Shown one piece after another: positions 33,585 through 41,285 of a stretch of DNA of 64,000 bases (its first letter is position 1; every line of letters starts with the position of its first letter). This stretch comes from F23-D06 sp963620035. Lineage in GTDB: Bacteria; Bacteroidota; Bacteroidia; Bacteroidales; WCHB1-69. The stretch is from positions 18,346-82,345 of the forward strand of contig CAVEXN010000008.1 in the NCBI GenBank assembly GCA_963620035.1, in the 5' to 3' direction. A model generated the notes under the pieces. That model saw only the letters and a list, made by a program, of their open reading frames with translations, made no database searches and was not told where the DNA came from. The position numbers and the translations under genes are program-made.

Positions 33585-35090
33585 ATGAAACTGAAAGAAC
33601 TGTTAAAAGTAGAATGTACCACTTACGATTTCAAGGAGTCCGTTGAAAAAAAGAAAACCAAAAGTTGGTTGAAGAGCGTTTCCGCTTTCGCCAACACGAA
33701 AGGTGGCAGTCTTTTCTTTGGGGTTGATAACGATGGAAGTATTGTAGGATTGGAGAATTCTCAATCGGATGTTGAATTCATAAGTCAGGAGATAAAGGCA
33801 CATCTTGATCCGCTACCCGACTTCGAACTGATACCCCATGAAACAGAAGGGAAAATCGTTATAGAAGCGAAAATTCCAGAAGGGCGACAAACTCCCTATT
33901 ACTACTACTTGGATGGAAGCAGAATAGCCTTCGTCCGTAGCGGAAACGAGAGTGTACAAGCAGTTCAACACCAATTGCTCTCCCTCGTTCTAAAAGGTAC
34001 GAACTCAACCTTTGATTCTCAGAAAACAGGTGTCAAACGCGCAGACCACTCGTTCACCATATTGGCCAACACATTTACAAGTCGTTCAGGGCAAGTTTTC
34101 GAAGAAAAAATGCTCGAATCAATGGGGCTTGTATCATCCGATGGATATCTCACTCAAGCAGGACTACTGTTCTCGGACAGTTGCAATGTTTACAACTCAA
34201 AACTTGTATGCACTCGTTGGGTGGGCCTTTACAAGACTGATGCCATCAACGACCACGAGTATCAAGGCAACTTACTTCTGCTTTTGCGTGCCGGTGTCGA
34301 TTTTGTCAATGCCAACACCAATAACGGTTGGATAAAACTTCCCGACCGTAAAAAGAATTTCCCCGACTACGCCGGGCGCGCTGTCTTAGAGGCGATAGTC
34401 AACCATTTGATTCACAGAGATTACACTATCGTCGGTGGCGAAGTTCATATTGACATATTCGATGACAGAATAGAATTCAACAGTCCTGGAGGTATGTTTG
34501 ATGGCTCATTTATTCAGAATAGAGATATCACAAAAATCCCATCCATACGAAGAAATCCAATTTTGGCAGATGTTTTCACGCATTTAGACTATATGGAAAA
34601 ACGAGGTTCCGGTCTGAATAAAATATGTCTCCTCACTTCCCAACTTGATGGATACGCAGAAGATAGACATCCTCAATTTCATTCGGAATCGAACATTTTT
34701 TACACCACTATCCGAAGTGTGAACTATCCACCTGTTGATGAAACCAAAGGTGAAAAGGGGGATAGTTCCTCCAATAATAGGGGGAGTTCAAGGACTAATA
34801 GGGGGAGTTCAAGGACTAATAGGGGGAGTTCAAGGGAAGAGCCCCACTCATTAGTAGATATTTACGGAGACAGCAAAAGGGTATCAAAGGAAGAACTGTG
34901 GAAAATAATTCAGACTTTTTGCAGGGATTGGCATAGTCCGGAAGATATTGTTGTTTTCACAGGGAAAACTCCTAAATACATTAAGGAGGTCGTGCTTCCT
35001 CAAATGGTGAAAGCAGGCGTTCTCGAACGACTTTACCCCGAAACACCCAACCACCCAAAGCAAAAATACCATGCAAAAGTTAATGAATGA
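33585..35090 (+). CDS. AlbA_2/HATPase_c_4 DNA-binding protein (Schlafen AlbA_2-type)
   Basis: 501 residues. The N-terminal AlbA_2 DNA-binding domain (about 10-130: FKESVEKKK, AFANTKGGSLFFGVDNDG) is followed by an ATP-binding region (about 250-370: LEAIVNHLIHRDY, IEFNSPGG, GSGLNKICLL) of the HATPase_c_4 type and a C-terminal winged-helix-like segment. Related proteins occur as regulators or defence-associated factors in many R-M loci; no single function is established. The region between the two C-terminal parts holds an in-frame tandem repeat (34776-34835). Confidence 0.82.
   Translation: MKLKELLKVECTTYDFKESVEKKKTKSWLKSVSAFANTKGGSLFFGVDNDGSIVGLENSQSDVEFISQEIKAHLDPLPDFELIPHETEGKIVIEAKIPEGRQTPYYYYLDGSRIAFVRSGNESVQAVQHQLLSLVLKGTNSTFDSQKTGVKRADHSFTILANTFTSRSGQVFEEKMLESMGLVSSDGYLTQAGLLFSDSCNVYNSKLVCTRWVGLYKTDAINDHEYQGNLLLLLRAGVDFVNANTNNGWIKLPDRKKNFPDYAGRAVLEAIVNHLIHRDYTIVGGEVHIDIFDDRIEFNSPGGMFDGSFIQNRDITKIPSIRRNPILADVFTHLDYMEKRGSGLNKICLLTSQLDGYAEDRHPQFHSESNIFYTTIRSVNYPPVDETKGEKGDSSSNNRGSSRTNRGSSRTNRGSSREEPHSLVDIYGDSKRVSKEELWKIIQTFCRDWHSPEDIVVFTGKTPKYIKEVVLPQMVKAGVLERLYPETPNHPKQKYHAKVNE
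34776..34835 (+). repeat. In-frame 21-base tandem repeat
   Basis: About 2.9 copies of a 21-base unit (AATAGGGGGAGTTCAAGGAC plus T) encode NRGSSRT-NRGSSRT-NRGSSRE, a basic linker. The unit is a multiple of three, so copy-number change would only alter linker length. Confidence 0.95.
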
Positions 35091-35107
35091 TTGAATAACA
35101 ACATGCT

Positions 35108-36118
35108 ATGAGCAACGAGATACAATTTCTTCTGTACGCCATGCCCGATGAAGAGGGCAAGGTACAGGTCGTCATAAAAGACGAAACACTTTGGTGTACG
35201 CAAAAGGCAATGGCGCAACTCTTCGGAGTAGGCGTTCCTGCCATTAGCAAACACTTGAAGAATATCTTTGAAGAAGGAGAACTCGACAAAGAAGTGGTTG
35301 TTTCCAAAATGGAAATAACCACGCAACATGGTGCAATGGCTGAAAAATCGCAAACGCACAATGTGGATTTCTACCACCTTGATGCAATCATCGCCGTGGG
35401 CTACCGCGTAAACTCTGCCAAGGCAACGAAGTTCCGCCAATGGGCAACGAAGATTTTGAGCGAGTATATCAAGAAGGGGTTTGCCATGGACGACGAACGG
35501 TTGAAGCAGGGCACTGCCGTATTCGGCAAGGACTACTTCCGTGAGTTGCTTGAGCGTGTGCGCTCTATCCGTGCGAGCGAGCGACGTATTTGGCAACAGA
35601 TTACCGACATCTATGCGGAATGCAGTACTGACTATGACAAGAACTCCCCAACTACAAGGGATTTCTATGCAATGATACAAAACCGTTTCCATTATGCCAT
35701 TACAGGACAGACTGCCGCTGAGATTGTTTACTCCAAGGCCGACCATACCAAGGACCACATGGGACTGACCACTTGGAAGAACGCTCCCGACGGTCGCGTG
35801 CTGAAATCGGACGTAAGCATTGCCAAGAACTATCTGCAAGAGAAGGAAATCCGACAACTGGAGCGTGCCGTCACGGGGTTCTTCGACTACATCGAAGACC
35901 TCATAGAGCGTGAGAACACATTCAACATGTCGCAGTTCTCGGCAAGCGTCAACGAGTTCCTCACTTTCCGCCGCTATCAGATTCTGCCCGACAAAGGCAA
36001 AATATCGGCGGCACAGGCAAAGGAGAAAGCAGAGGCGGAGTATGACATCTTCAACCGCACGCAACGCATTGACTCTGACTTTGACCAGGAAGTGAGAAGG
36101 CTACAGGGCAAGAAATAA
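35108..36118 (+). CDS. RhuM-family protein
   Basis: 336 residues of the RhuM (virulence-protein RhuM-like) family: N-terminal winged-helix-like region (VKDETLWCTQKAMAQLFGV), a central part with YHLDAIIAVGYRVNS ... FRQWATKIL, and a helical C-terminal domain (TAAEIVYSKADHTKDHMGLTTW). The biochemical role of the family is not established; members are common inside type I R-M operons and genomic islands. It is intact, unlike the copy at 33230. 57 bases separate it from the second DUF1016 gene. Confidence 0.85.
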   Translation: MSNEIQFLLYAMPDEEGKVQVVIKDETLWCTQKAMAQLFGVGVPAISKHLKNIFEEGELDKEVVVSKMEITTQHGAMAEKSQTHNVDFYHLDAIIAVGYRVNSAKATKFRQWATKILSEYIKKGFAMDDERLKQGTAVFGKDYFRELLERVRSIRASERRIWQQITDIYAECSTDYDKNSPTTRDFYAMIQNRFHYAITGQTAAEIVYSKADHTKDHMGLTTWKNAPDGRVLKSDVSIAKNYLQEKEIRQLERAVTGFFDYIEDLIERENTFNMSQFSASVNEFLTFRRYQILPDKGKISAAQAKEKAEAEYDIFNRTQRIDSDFDQEVRRLQGKK

Positions 36119-36175
36119 CAGATGTTTCTGTTAAAAGGAAAGGAATAAAGGCATAAATAAAAAGACAATGGCAAA

Positions 36176-37204
36176 ATGAGCAATATATCAGAACTACACA
36201 TAGATGCGCTGTATAGTGAAGCGCGTCAGATAATAGAATCGTCAAGAGCCAATGCTGTGAGAAGTGTTGACTTTTGCCGCGTGCAGATGTATTGGCAATT
36301 GGGCAAACGAATTTTTGACGAAGAGCAAAAGGGGAAAGAACGTGCTGATTATGGAGCCTACATTCTGCAAAACCTTGCAAAACGCTTGGAACCCGAATTT
36401 GGAAGTGGGTTCAGTTACCGTCAACTTAAGTTTTGCCGACAATTTTACAGGACATACCCAATTGGGAACGCACTGCGTTCCCAATTGAACTGGACGCAAT
36501 ACCGGTTGCTGATTCAGATACCGGACCCCGACAAACGGGAGTATTATGAGCTGGAGTCGGTTAACAACGGATGGACAGGACGTGAGACCGAACGTCAGAT
36601 AAACTCTATGCTCTATGAGCGTCTGCTGATGAGCAACGACAAGGAGAGCGTTTTGGCAGTCGCTCGCAAAGAACGCATCCCCGAAAGTCCAACAGAGATA
36701 ATAAAAGACCCTATGGTGCTTGAATTTCTTGGCTTGCACAAGGAAAGCAGCTACTATGAAAAAGATTTGGAGTTTGCCATAATATCGCACCTTGCCGACT
36801 TCCTGCTCGAAATGGGGAAAGGTTTCTCGTTTGTTGCCCGCCAGAAACGCATTCTGCTCGAAGATACGGAGTTCTTTGTCGACCTCGTCTTTTTCAATCG
36901 GCTCTTGAAATGTCATGTCATCATTGAACTAAAGACTGGAGAACTGACACATCAGGATTTGGGGCAACTGCAAATGTATGTCAACTATTACGACCGTACC
37001 GAGAAACTCCCCGAAGAGAATCCTACAATAGGCATTCTGCTCTGCACCGCCAAAAACGATACTGTGGTGCGAATGACATTGCCCGAGGACAGTAAGAACA
37101 TTCTTGCAAGCGAATATAGACTGTACCTGCCCTCAACAGAACAATTGATTGACGAAATCAACGAGGTAAAGCGGTTGGCTCAACAGCAGAACAAAAAGGA
37201 ATAA
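36176..37204 (+). CDS. DUF1016/YhcG-type PDDEXK nuclease-family protein
   Basis: 342 residues. The N-terminal DUF1016_N domain (YWQLGKRIFDEEQKG, FSYRQLKFCRQFYRTYP) is followed by a C-terminal nuclease domain with FFVDLVFFNRLLKCHVIIELKTGEL; Glu251 and Lys253 keep the ELK that the first copy lacks. It belongs to a different subgroup from the gene at 32080. Palindrome P5 lies at the same position in the fold where the first copy has P1-P3. Probably an accessory nuclease of the R-M locus. Confidence 0.88.
   Translation: MSNISELHIDALYSEARQIIESSRANAVRSVDFCRVQMYWQLGKRIFDEEQKGKERADYGAYILQNLAKRLEPEFGSGFSYRQLKFCRQFYRTYPIGNALRSQLNWTQYRLLIQIPDPDKREYYELESVNNGWTGRETERQINSMLYERLLMSNDKESVLAVARKERIPESPTEIIKDPMVLEFLGLHKESSYYEKDLEFAIISHLADFLLEMGKGFSFVARQKRILLEDTEFFVDLVFFNRLLKCHVIIELKTGELTHQDLGQLQMYVNYYDRTEKLPEENPTIGILLCTAKNDTVVRMTLPEDSKNILASEYRLYLPSTEQLIDEINEVKRLAQQQNKKE
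36459..36487. repeat. In-frame palindrome P5
   Basis: CAATTGGGAACGCA and TGCGTTCCCAATTG around a single C: 29 bases, exact. The core differs from P1-P4 but the architecture is the same. It encodes PIGNALRSQL in the DUF1016 domain. Confidence 0.95.
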
Positions 37205-37224
37205 TTCTATGGAATTGAAGAATT

Positions 37225-37716
37225 ATGAAATTAAACGACATAGCAGAATATGTAACAGACAGAATAAGTAGTGACGCTATCGGTTTAGAAGAATATGTCA
37301 CTACCGACTCTTTGTTGCAAAATAAGAGAGGTAGAGAAACTGCACAAAATCTACCTCCAGTAACTTGTACGCTTGTAAAATATCAAAGAGGTGACGTATT
37401 GGTTGCTAACATTCGACCATATCTAAAGAAGATTTGGTTCGCCGATATTGATGGAGGGTGTTCTTCCGACGTTTTGGTATTTAGAGCAAAAGAAGGTCAT
37501 TTGCCGAAGTTCTTGTATGCTATCTTGATGCAAGATTCATTCTACGACTATGCAATGCTGGGTGCAAAAGGCAGTAAAATGCCTCGTGGAGACAAAGAGC
37601 AGATTATGAGATATGAATTACCGACATTCTCTTCAGTAGAGGAAGAGAACATCGGTAATATGGTATTTGATATTGTTTCAAAGATTGCTCTTAATCGTCA
37701 GATAAACGATAATTTA
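37225..37716 (+). repeat. Inverted repeat arm 1 (5' half of hsdS)
   Basis: 492 bases from the start codon to AATTTA. It matches the reverse complement of 38351-38842 with about ten differences that I could count by eye. Confidence 0.93.
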
Positions 37717-38376
37717 GAGGCGATGGCAAAGCAGCTCTATGACTATTGGTTTGTGCAGTTTGACTTTCCGAATGAGGAGGGCAAACCGTACAAATCGAGC
37801 GGCGGTGCTATGGTGTGGAATGAGAAATTAAAACGAGAGATACCGCAAGATTGGCAAACTTGCCTCTTGGAAGACTTTCTGACAATAAAGAATGGTCGTG
37901 ATCATAAACATTTGGCGGATGGTATATATCCTGTTTATGGTAGCGGTGGTAAAATGCGAAAAGTGTCTGAATATCTATATGATGGGGAATCAGTATTGAT
38001 GCCTCGTAAGGGTTCACTGAATAATATTATGTATGTCAACGAAGCCTTTTGGACTGTTGATACTATGTTCTATTCAGAAATGAAGTCAAGTAATTGCGCA
38101 AAATACATTTATTATTCAATAAAGGACATTGATTTTACACGTTGGGATTCAGGAACTGGAGTTCCAAGTATGACATCATCAACACTTTATTCAATAAAAC
38201 TGGTAAAACCACAAAGTGAGATATTGAAGAAATTTGACGAAATGATAAGTCCTTTATTTGAACATATAAAACAGATTTCGGAACAAAATGCTGCACTTAC
38301 TAAGCAACGAGACGAACTCTTACCATTGCTAATGAATGGTCAAGCCACGGTAAATTATCATTTATCTGACGATTAA
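37225..38376 (+). CDS. hsdS: Type I restriction enzyme, S subunit (specificity)
   Basis: 383 residues that determine the recognition site. TRD1 (about 1-160) and TRD2 (about 200-365) are each followed by a conserved helical spacer (NDNLEAMAKQLYDYWFVQFDFPNEEGKPY; IKQISEQNAALTKQRDELLPLLMNGQ). The last few residues (NYHLSDD) come from the adjoining inverted repeat, so the original stop was lost and translation runs into the junction at about 38351. The 5' half is duplicated in inverted orientation downstream. Confidence 0.93.
   Translation: MKLNDIAEYVTDRISSDAIGLEEYVTTDSLLQNKRGRETAQNLPPVTCTLVKYQRGDVLVANIRPYLKKIWFADIDGGCSSDVLVFRAKEGHLPKFLYAILMQDSFYDYAMLGAKGSKMPRGDKEQIMRYELPTFSSVEEENIGNMVFDIVSKIALNRQINDNLEAMAKQLYDYWFVQFDFPNEEGKPYKSSGGAMVWNEKLKREIPQDWQTCLLEDFLTIKNGRDHKHLADGIYPVYGSGGKMRKVSEYLYDGESVLMPRKGSLNNIMYVNEAFWTVDTMFYSEMKSSNCAKYIYYSIKDIDFTRWDSGTGVPSMTSSTLYSIKLVKPQSEILKKFDEMISPLFEHIKQISEQNAALTKQRDELLPLLMNGQATVNYHLSDD
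37703..37814 (+). repeat. Central hsdS direct repeat, copy 1
   Basis: From TAAACGATAATTTAGAGG to the GGCGGTGCTATGGT stretch, similar to 39952-40063 with scattered third-position changes. It spans the junction region where cassette exchange would take place. Confidence 0.85.
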
Positions 38377-38842
38377 GCGCAATCTTTGAAACAATATCAA
38401 ACACCATATTGCCGATGTTCTCTTCCTCTACTGAAGAGAATATCGGTAATTCATATCTCATAATCTGCTCTTTGTCTCCACGAGGCATTTTACTGCCTTT
38501 TGCACCCAGCATTGCATAGTCGTAGAATGAATCTTGCATCAAGATAGCATACAAGAACTTCGGCAAATGACCTTCTTTTGCTCTAAATACCAAAACGTCG
38601 GAAGAACACCCTCCATCAATATCGGCGAACCAAATCTTCTTTAGATATGGTCGAATGTTAGCAACCAATACGTCACCTCTTTGATATTTTACAAGCGTAC
38701 AAGTTACTGGAGGTAGATTTTGTGCAGTTTCTCTACCTCTCTTATTTTGCAACAAAGAGTCGGTAGTGACATATTCTTCTAAACTGATAGCGTCACTACT
38801 TATTCTGTCTGTTACATATTCTGCTATTTCTGATAATTTCAT
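38300..38842 (-). pseudogene. Inverted 5'-half copy of hsdS (silent cassette)
   Basis: 180-residue frame. The first ~164 residues equal TRD1 of hsdS with a few substitutions (KLSEIAEY for KLNDIAEY, AISLEE for AIGLEE). The final ~20 residues (PWLDHSLAMVRVRLVA) are simply the antisense of the hsdS 3' end and mark the junction. A minus-strand TACCTTTG box at 38862-38869 could drive it. It is either a recombination donor or could give a half-S protein. Confidence 0.85.
38351..38842 (-). repeat. Inverted repeat arm 2
   Basis: Partner of 37225-37716, same 492-base length. Its inner end TAAATTATCATTTA is the reverse complement of TAAATGATAATTTA, found at 39952, so three related junction sites exist in the locus. 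Confidence 0.93.
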
Positions 38843-38861
38843 TTCTGCTCGTTTTAGACCA

Positions 38862-38869
38862 CAAAGGTA
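38862..38869 (-). promoter_or_regulatory. -7 box facing the inverted hsdS half
   Basis: TACCTTTG on the minus strand, about 20 bases before the inverted start codon at 38842. Confidence 0.4.
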
Positions 38870-38903
38870 CTCAATAACAAGCGGAAACTTACATCTTTAC
38901 ACC

Positions 38904-39896
38904 CTAATTAAGGAATTTTCTATGCGCCAGCTTTACATTTGCCTGGTTTACCATGGCATAATGCAGCGTGGTGTCAATCTTTACATGACCGAGCAACTTC
39001 TGCACTTGCTCTATCGGCATGCCCTTGTCTATCGCCATTGTTGCCAATGTGCGGCGGAACTTGTGGGGATGCACTTTGGCAATGTTTGCCGCCTTACCGA
39101 GCTGTCGCAGTCTTACCTCCACACCGCTAATGGTCAAGCGGTTGTGGGGATTGGCAAGACTGACAAACAATGCCGGATTGTTGTCCGTGCGTTGCTCCAA
39201 ATACTTTTTGAGGTGTATCTTCGTTCGGGCATTGAAATAGACCTCACGCTCTTTGTTGCCCTTGCCGAACACCACGCATTGCCGCTCATGGAAATCGATG
39301 TCCTCACGGTTGATCTTCACCAGCTCGCCCACACGCATACCAGTGCTGGCGAGTAGGTCTATCATGGCGATGTCGCGCAATTCTTGGCAACTGTCTCGCA
39401 GCACCTCGATATTCTCATCGGTCAATACCTCTTTCACCAACGTGTCGGTCCGCACCTTGTGAATACGCCGCACAGGACTTTTCACAATATAGTCCTCATC
39501 TTCGAGCCACGAGAAAAAACTCGAAAAGATGCGGCGCAAGTTGTCTATCGTCACCTTGCTAAGTCCACGTCTTCCCTGCAAGTCCGCCAAATAACAACGG
39601 ATGTCGTTCGTCGTCACTTCACGCACATTCTTCTGCACGGCAGCGCACAACTTCTCAATGGATGTTCTGTAATAATGCAACGTCTTCTCTGAACACCCCT
39701 CAATCTTCTTGGCAGAAAGGAACACTTCAAGCAGTTCCGTATTCTCTTTGTTGCGCACTTCCTCACTTGTAGGCTTCGCCACAATATCGTACTTTTCAAG
39801 AGCCATTGTCACAACATTAACCAATCGCTCCAGTTCTTCCCTTGAAATGGTGGTTTTCATACCGTCCACCACGGCTTCTATAAATGCTTGCTTCAT
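38904..39896 (-). CDS. Tyrosine recombinase (phase-variation invertase/integrase)
   Basis: 330 residues with an N-terminal SAM-like DNA-binding domain (about 50-140) and a catalytic domain with Arg188 (GMRVGEL), His278-x-x-Arg281 (HKFRR), His304 (LLGHVKIDTT) and nucleophile Tyr313. It lies between the inverted 5' half and the second 3' half of hsdS, as in phase-variable type I loci of Bacteroidales where such enzymes invert specificity cassettes. Probably acts on the sites at the 5'/3' junctions. Confidence 0.92.
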   Translation of the reverse strand: MKQAFIEAVVDGMKTTISREELERLVNVVTMALEKYDIVAKPTSEEVRNKENTELLEVFLSAKKIEGCSEKTLHYYRTSIEKLCAAVQKNVREVTTNDIRCYLADLQGRRGLSKVTIDNLRRIFSSFFSWLEDEDYIVKSPVRRIHKVRTDTLVKEVLTDENIEVLRDSCQELRDIAMIDLLASTGMRVGELVKINREDIDFHERQCVVFGKGNKEREVYFNARTKIHLKKYLEQRTDNNPALFVSLANPHNRLTISGVEVRLRQLGKAANIAKVHPHKFRRTLATMAIDKGMPIEQVQKLLGHVKIDTTLHYAMVNQANVKLAHRKFLN

Positions 39897-39944
39897 AATT
39901 GTTGGAATTAGTCTCTATAAGATAGGGCCCACTCCAAACCGCCC

Positions 39945-40691
39945 ATGCTACTAAATGATAATTTAGAGGCGATGGCAAAGCAACTCTACGACTATTGGTT
40001 CGTGCAGTTTGATTTCCCGAACGAGGAAGGCAAGCCGTACAAGTCGAGCGGCGGTGCTATGGTTTATAACGAACGTTTAAAAAGAGATATTCCTGTCGGT
40101 TGGCAAGTTGAAAATCTTATAGATTTTGCTGAAATAAAGAATGGCGCAACACCTTCGACATCTGATAACTCAAATTATGGAGGTGATATAGTTTGGATTA
40201 CTCCAAAGGATTTGTCTGACCAGCAATCAAAGTTTGTGTATCAAGGCGAACGCAATATAACAAAGCAGGGATTTGATTCTTGTAGTACGAGTATGCTTCC
40301 AACAAATTCTGTACTTATGTCAAGTCGTGCTCCTATTGGTCTTGTATCTATTGCAAAAAATGAAGTTTGTACAAATCAAGGCTTCAAGAGTTTTATTCCG
40401 AAGAACATGGAGAACTCAATTTATTTGTACTACTACATAAAGCATCACATCAAGCAGATAGAACAATTAGGTACTGGTACAACATTCAAAGAAGTTTCAA
40501 GGGATGACCTTAGCAAATTTCCTATTCTTGTTGTTGGTGCAAATGATGCTTACAAACAATGGATAAAATTGCAAGATGAAATAGCTAATAAGCAGTTTGT
40601 GCTTACAAAAGAAATCGCTGCACTCACTAAGCAACGAGACGAACTTCTGCCCCTCTTGATGAACGGTCAAGCATCGGTAAATTCAGACTAA
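39945..40691 (+). pseudogene. Second 3' half of hsdS (spacer, TRD2 and C-terminus)
   Basis: 248-residue frame starting at the central spacer (NDNLEAMAKQLYDYWF). Its TRD2 (NLIDFAEIKNGATPSTSDN ... VVGAND) differs from TRD2 of the expressed hsdS, while the C-terminal spacer AALTKQRDELLPLLMNGQ matches it. It lacks TRD1 and a promoter. Joining it to the 5' half would give a different recognition site. Confidence 0.85.
39952..40063 (+). repeat. Central hsdS direct repeat, copy 2
   Basis: Counterpart of 37703-37814 at the start of the silent 3' half. It is in the same orientation as copy 1 and inverted relative to the inner end of arm 2. Confidence 0.85.
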
Positions 40692-40700
40692 CGTCCGCAT

Positions 40701-41264
40701 TTACGGCAGACGGCACTTGAACAGCGGTTTGTATTCCGGGCCTTCTTTAAGTAAGAAACTTTGGTAAAGCGTCAATTCGTTTATATGTATCGGCTGTTTG
40801 CCATTCGGGCTATTGGCCTCTATAGTCTGCCAGAATTTGCGTTTGTCTACCACCTGCTTGATGCGCGCCAAGGTAATGTGCGGCACGAAATTTCCGTACG
40901 CGGGTTCAAAACCCACTTCGGCCAACTGCTGCTCCAAGTCGGAGAAAAGGCTTCTCAATTCTGTAAAGTCTTCAAAACCAAGCCACAGCACTTTTGGGGC
41001 ATACCGACTGCCGAAAACGCCGGCTTTGTCAAGGCTGAGGGTCATCGGCGAGTGGTACGCAGCGGCCCGTTCCATCGCATTCCGGATGGTCGGCAGCCTG
41101 CTGTCGGGGGTTGCTCCGAGAAAACGCAGCGTCAGATGGCAAACATTGTCTTGCACCCATACCATGTCATTGTGGCGCAAAGCATAACGGAGCCCGGACT
41201 TCCATTGCTGGAGTTCCGGGCTCAATGTGATGATTCCGGTGGCGATGAAAAGCCTTTTCATCAA
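40701..41264 (-). CDS. thpR: RNA 2',3'-cyclic phosphodiesterase
   Basis: 187 residues of the 2H phosphoesterase superfamily with the two catalytic HxTx motifs: His43 in HLTLRFLG and His129 in HITLARIK. These enzymes open 2',3'-cyclic phosphates on RNA and were first described as 2'-5' RNA ligases. It starts 21 bases from the end of the DPP IV gene on the same strand, so they are probably one transcript. Confidence 0.92.
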   Translation of the reverse strand: MMKRLFIATGIITLSPELQQWKSGLRYALRHNDMVWVQDNVCHLTLRFLGATPDSRLPTIRNAMERAAAYHSPMTLSLDKAGVFGSRYAPKVLWLGFEDFTELRSLFSDLEQQLAEVGFEPAYGNFVPHITLARIKQVVDKRKFWQTIEANSPNGKQPIHINELTLYQSFLLKEGPEYKPLFKCRLP

Positions 41265-41285
41265 TCCGTTAACTTCCGTTGTTAA

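Noticed and set aside
34776..34835. CRISPR-like array
   Set aside because: Repeats are 21 bases with no spacers and encode a linker.
35033..36064. 343-residue minus-strand frame
   Set aside because: Entirely antisense to RhuM; composition follows the codon bias of the sense gene and no family pattern is visible.
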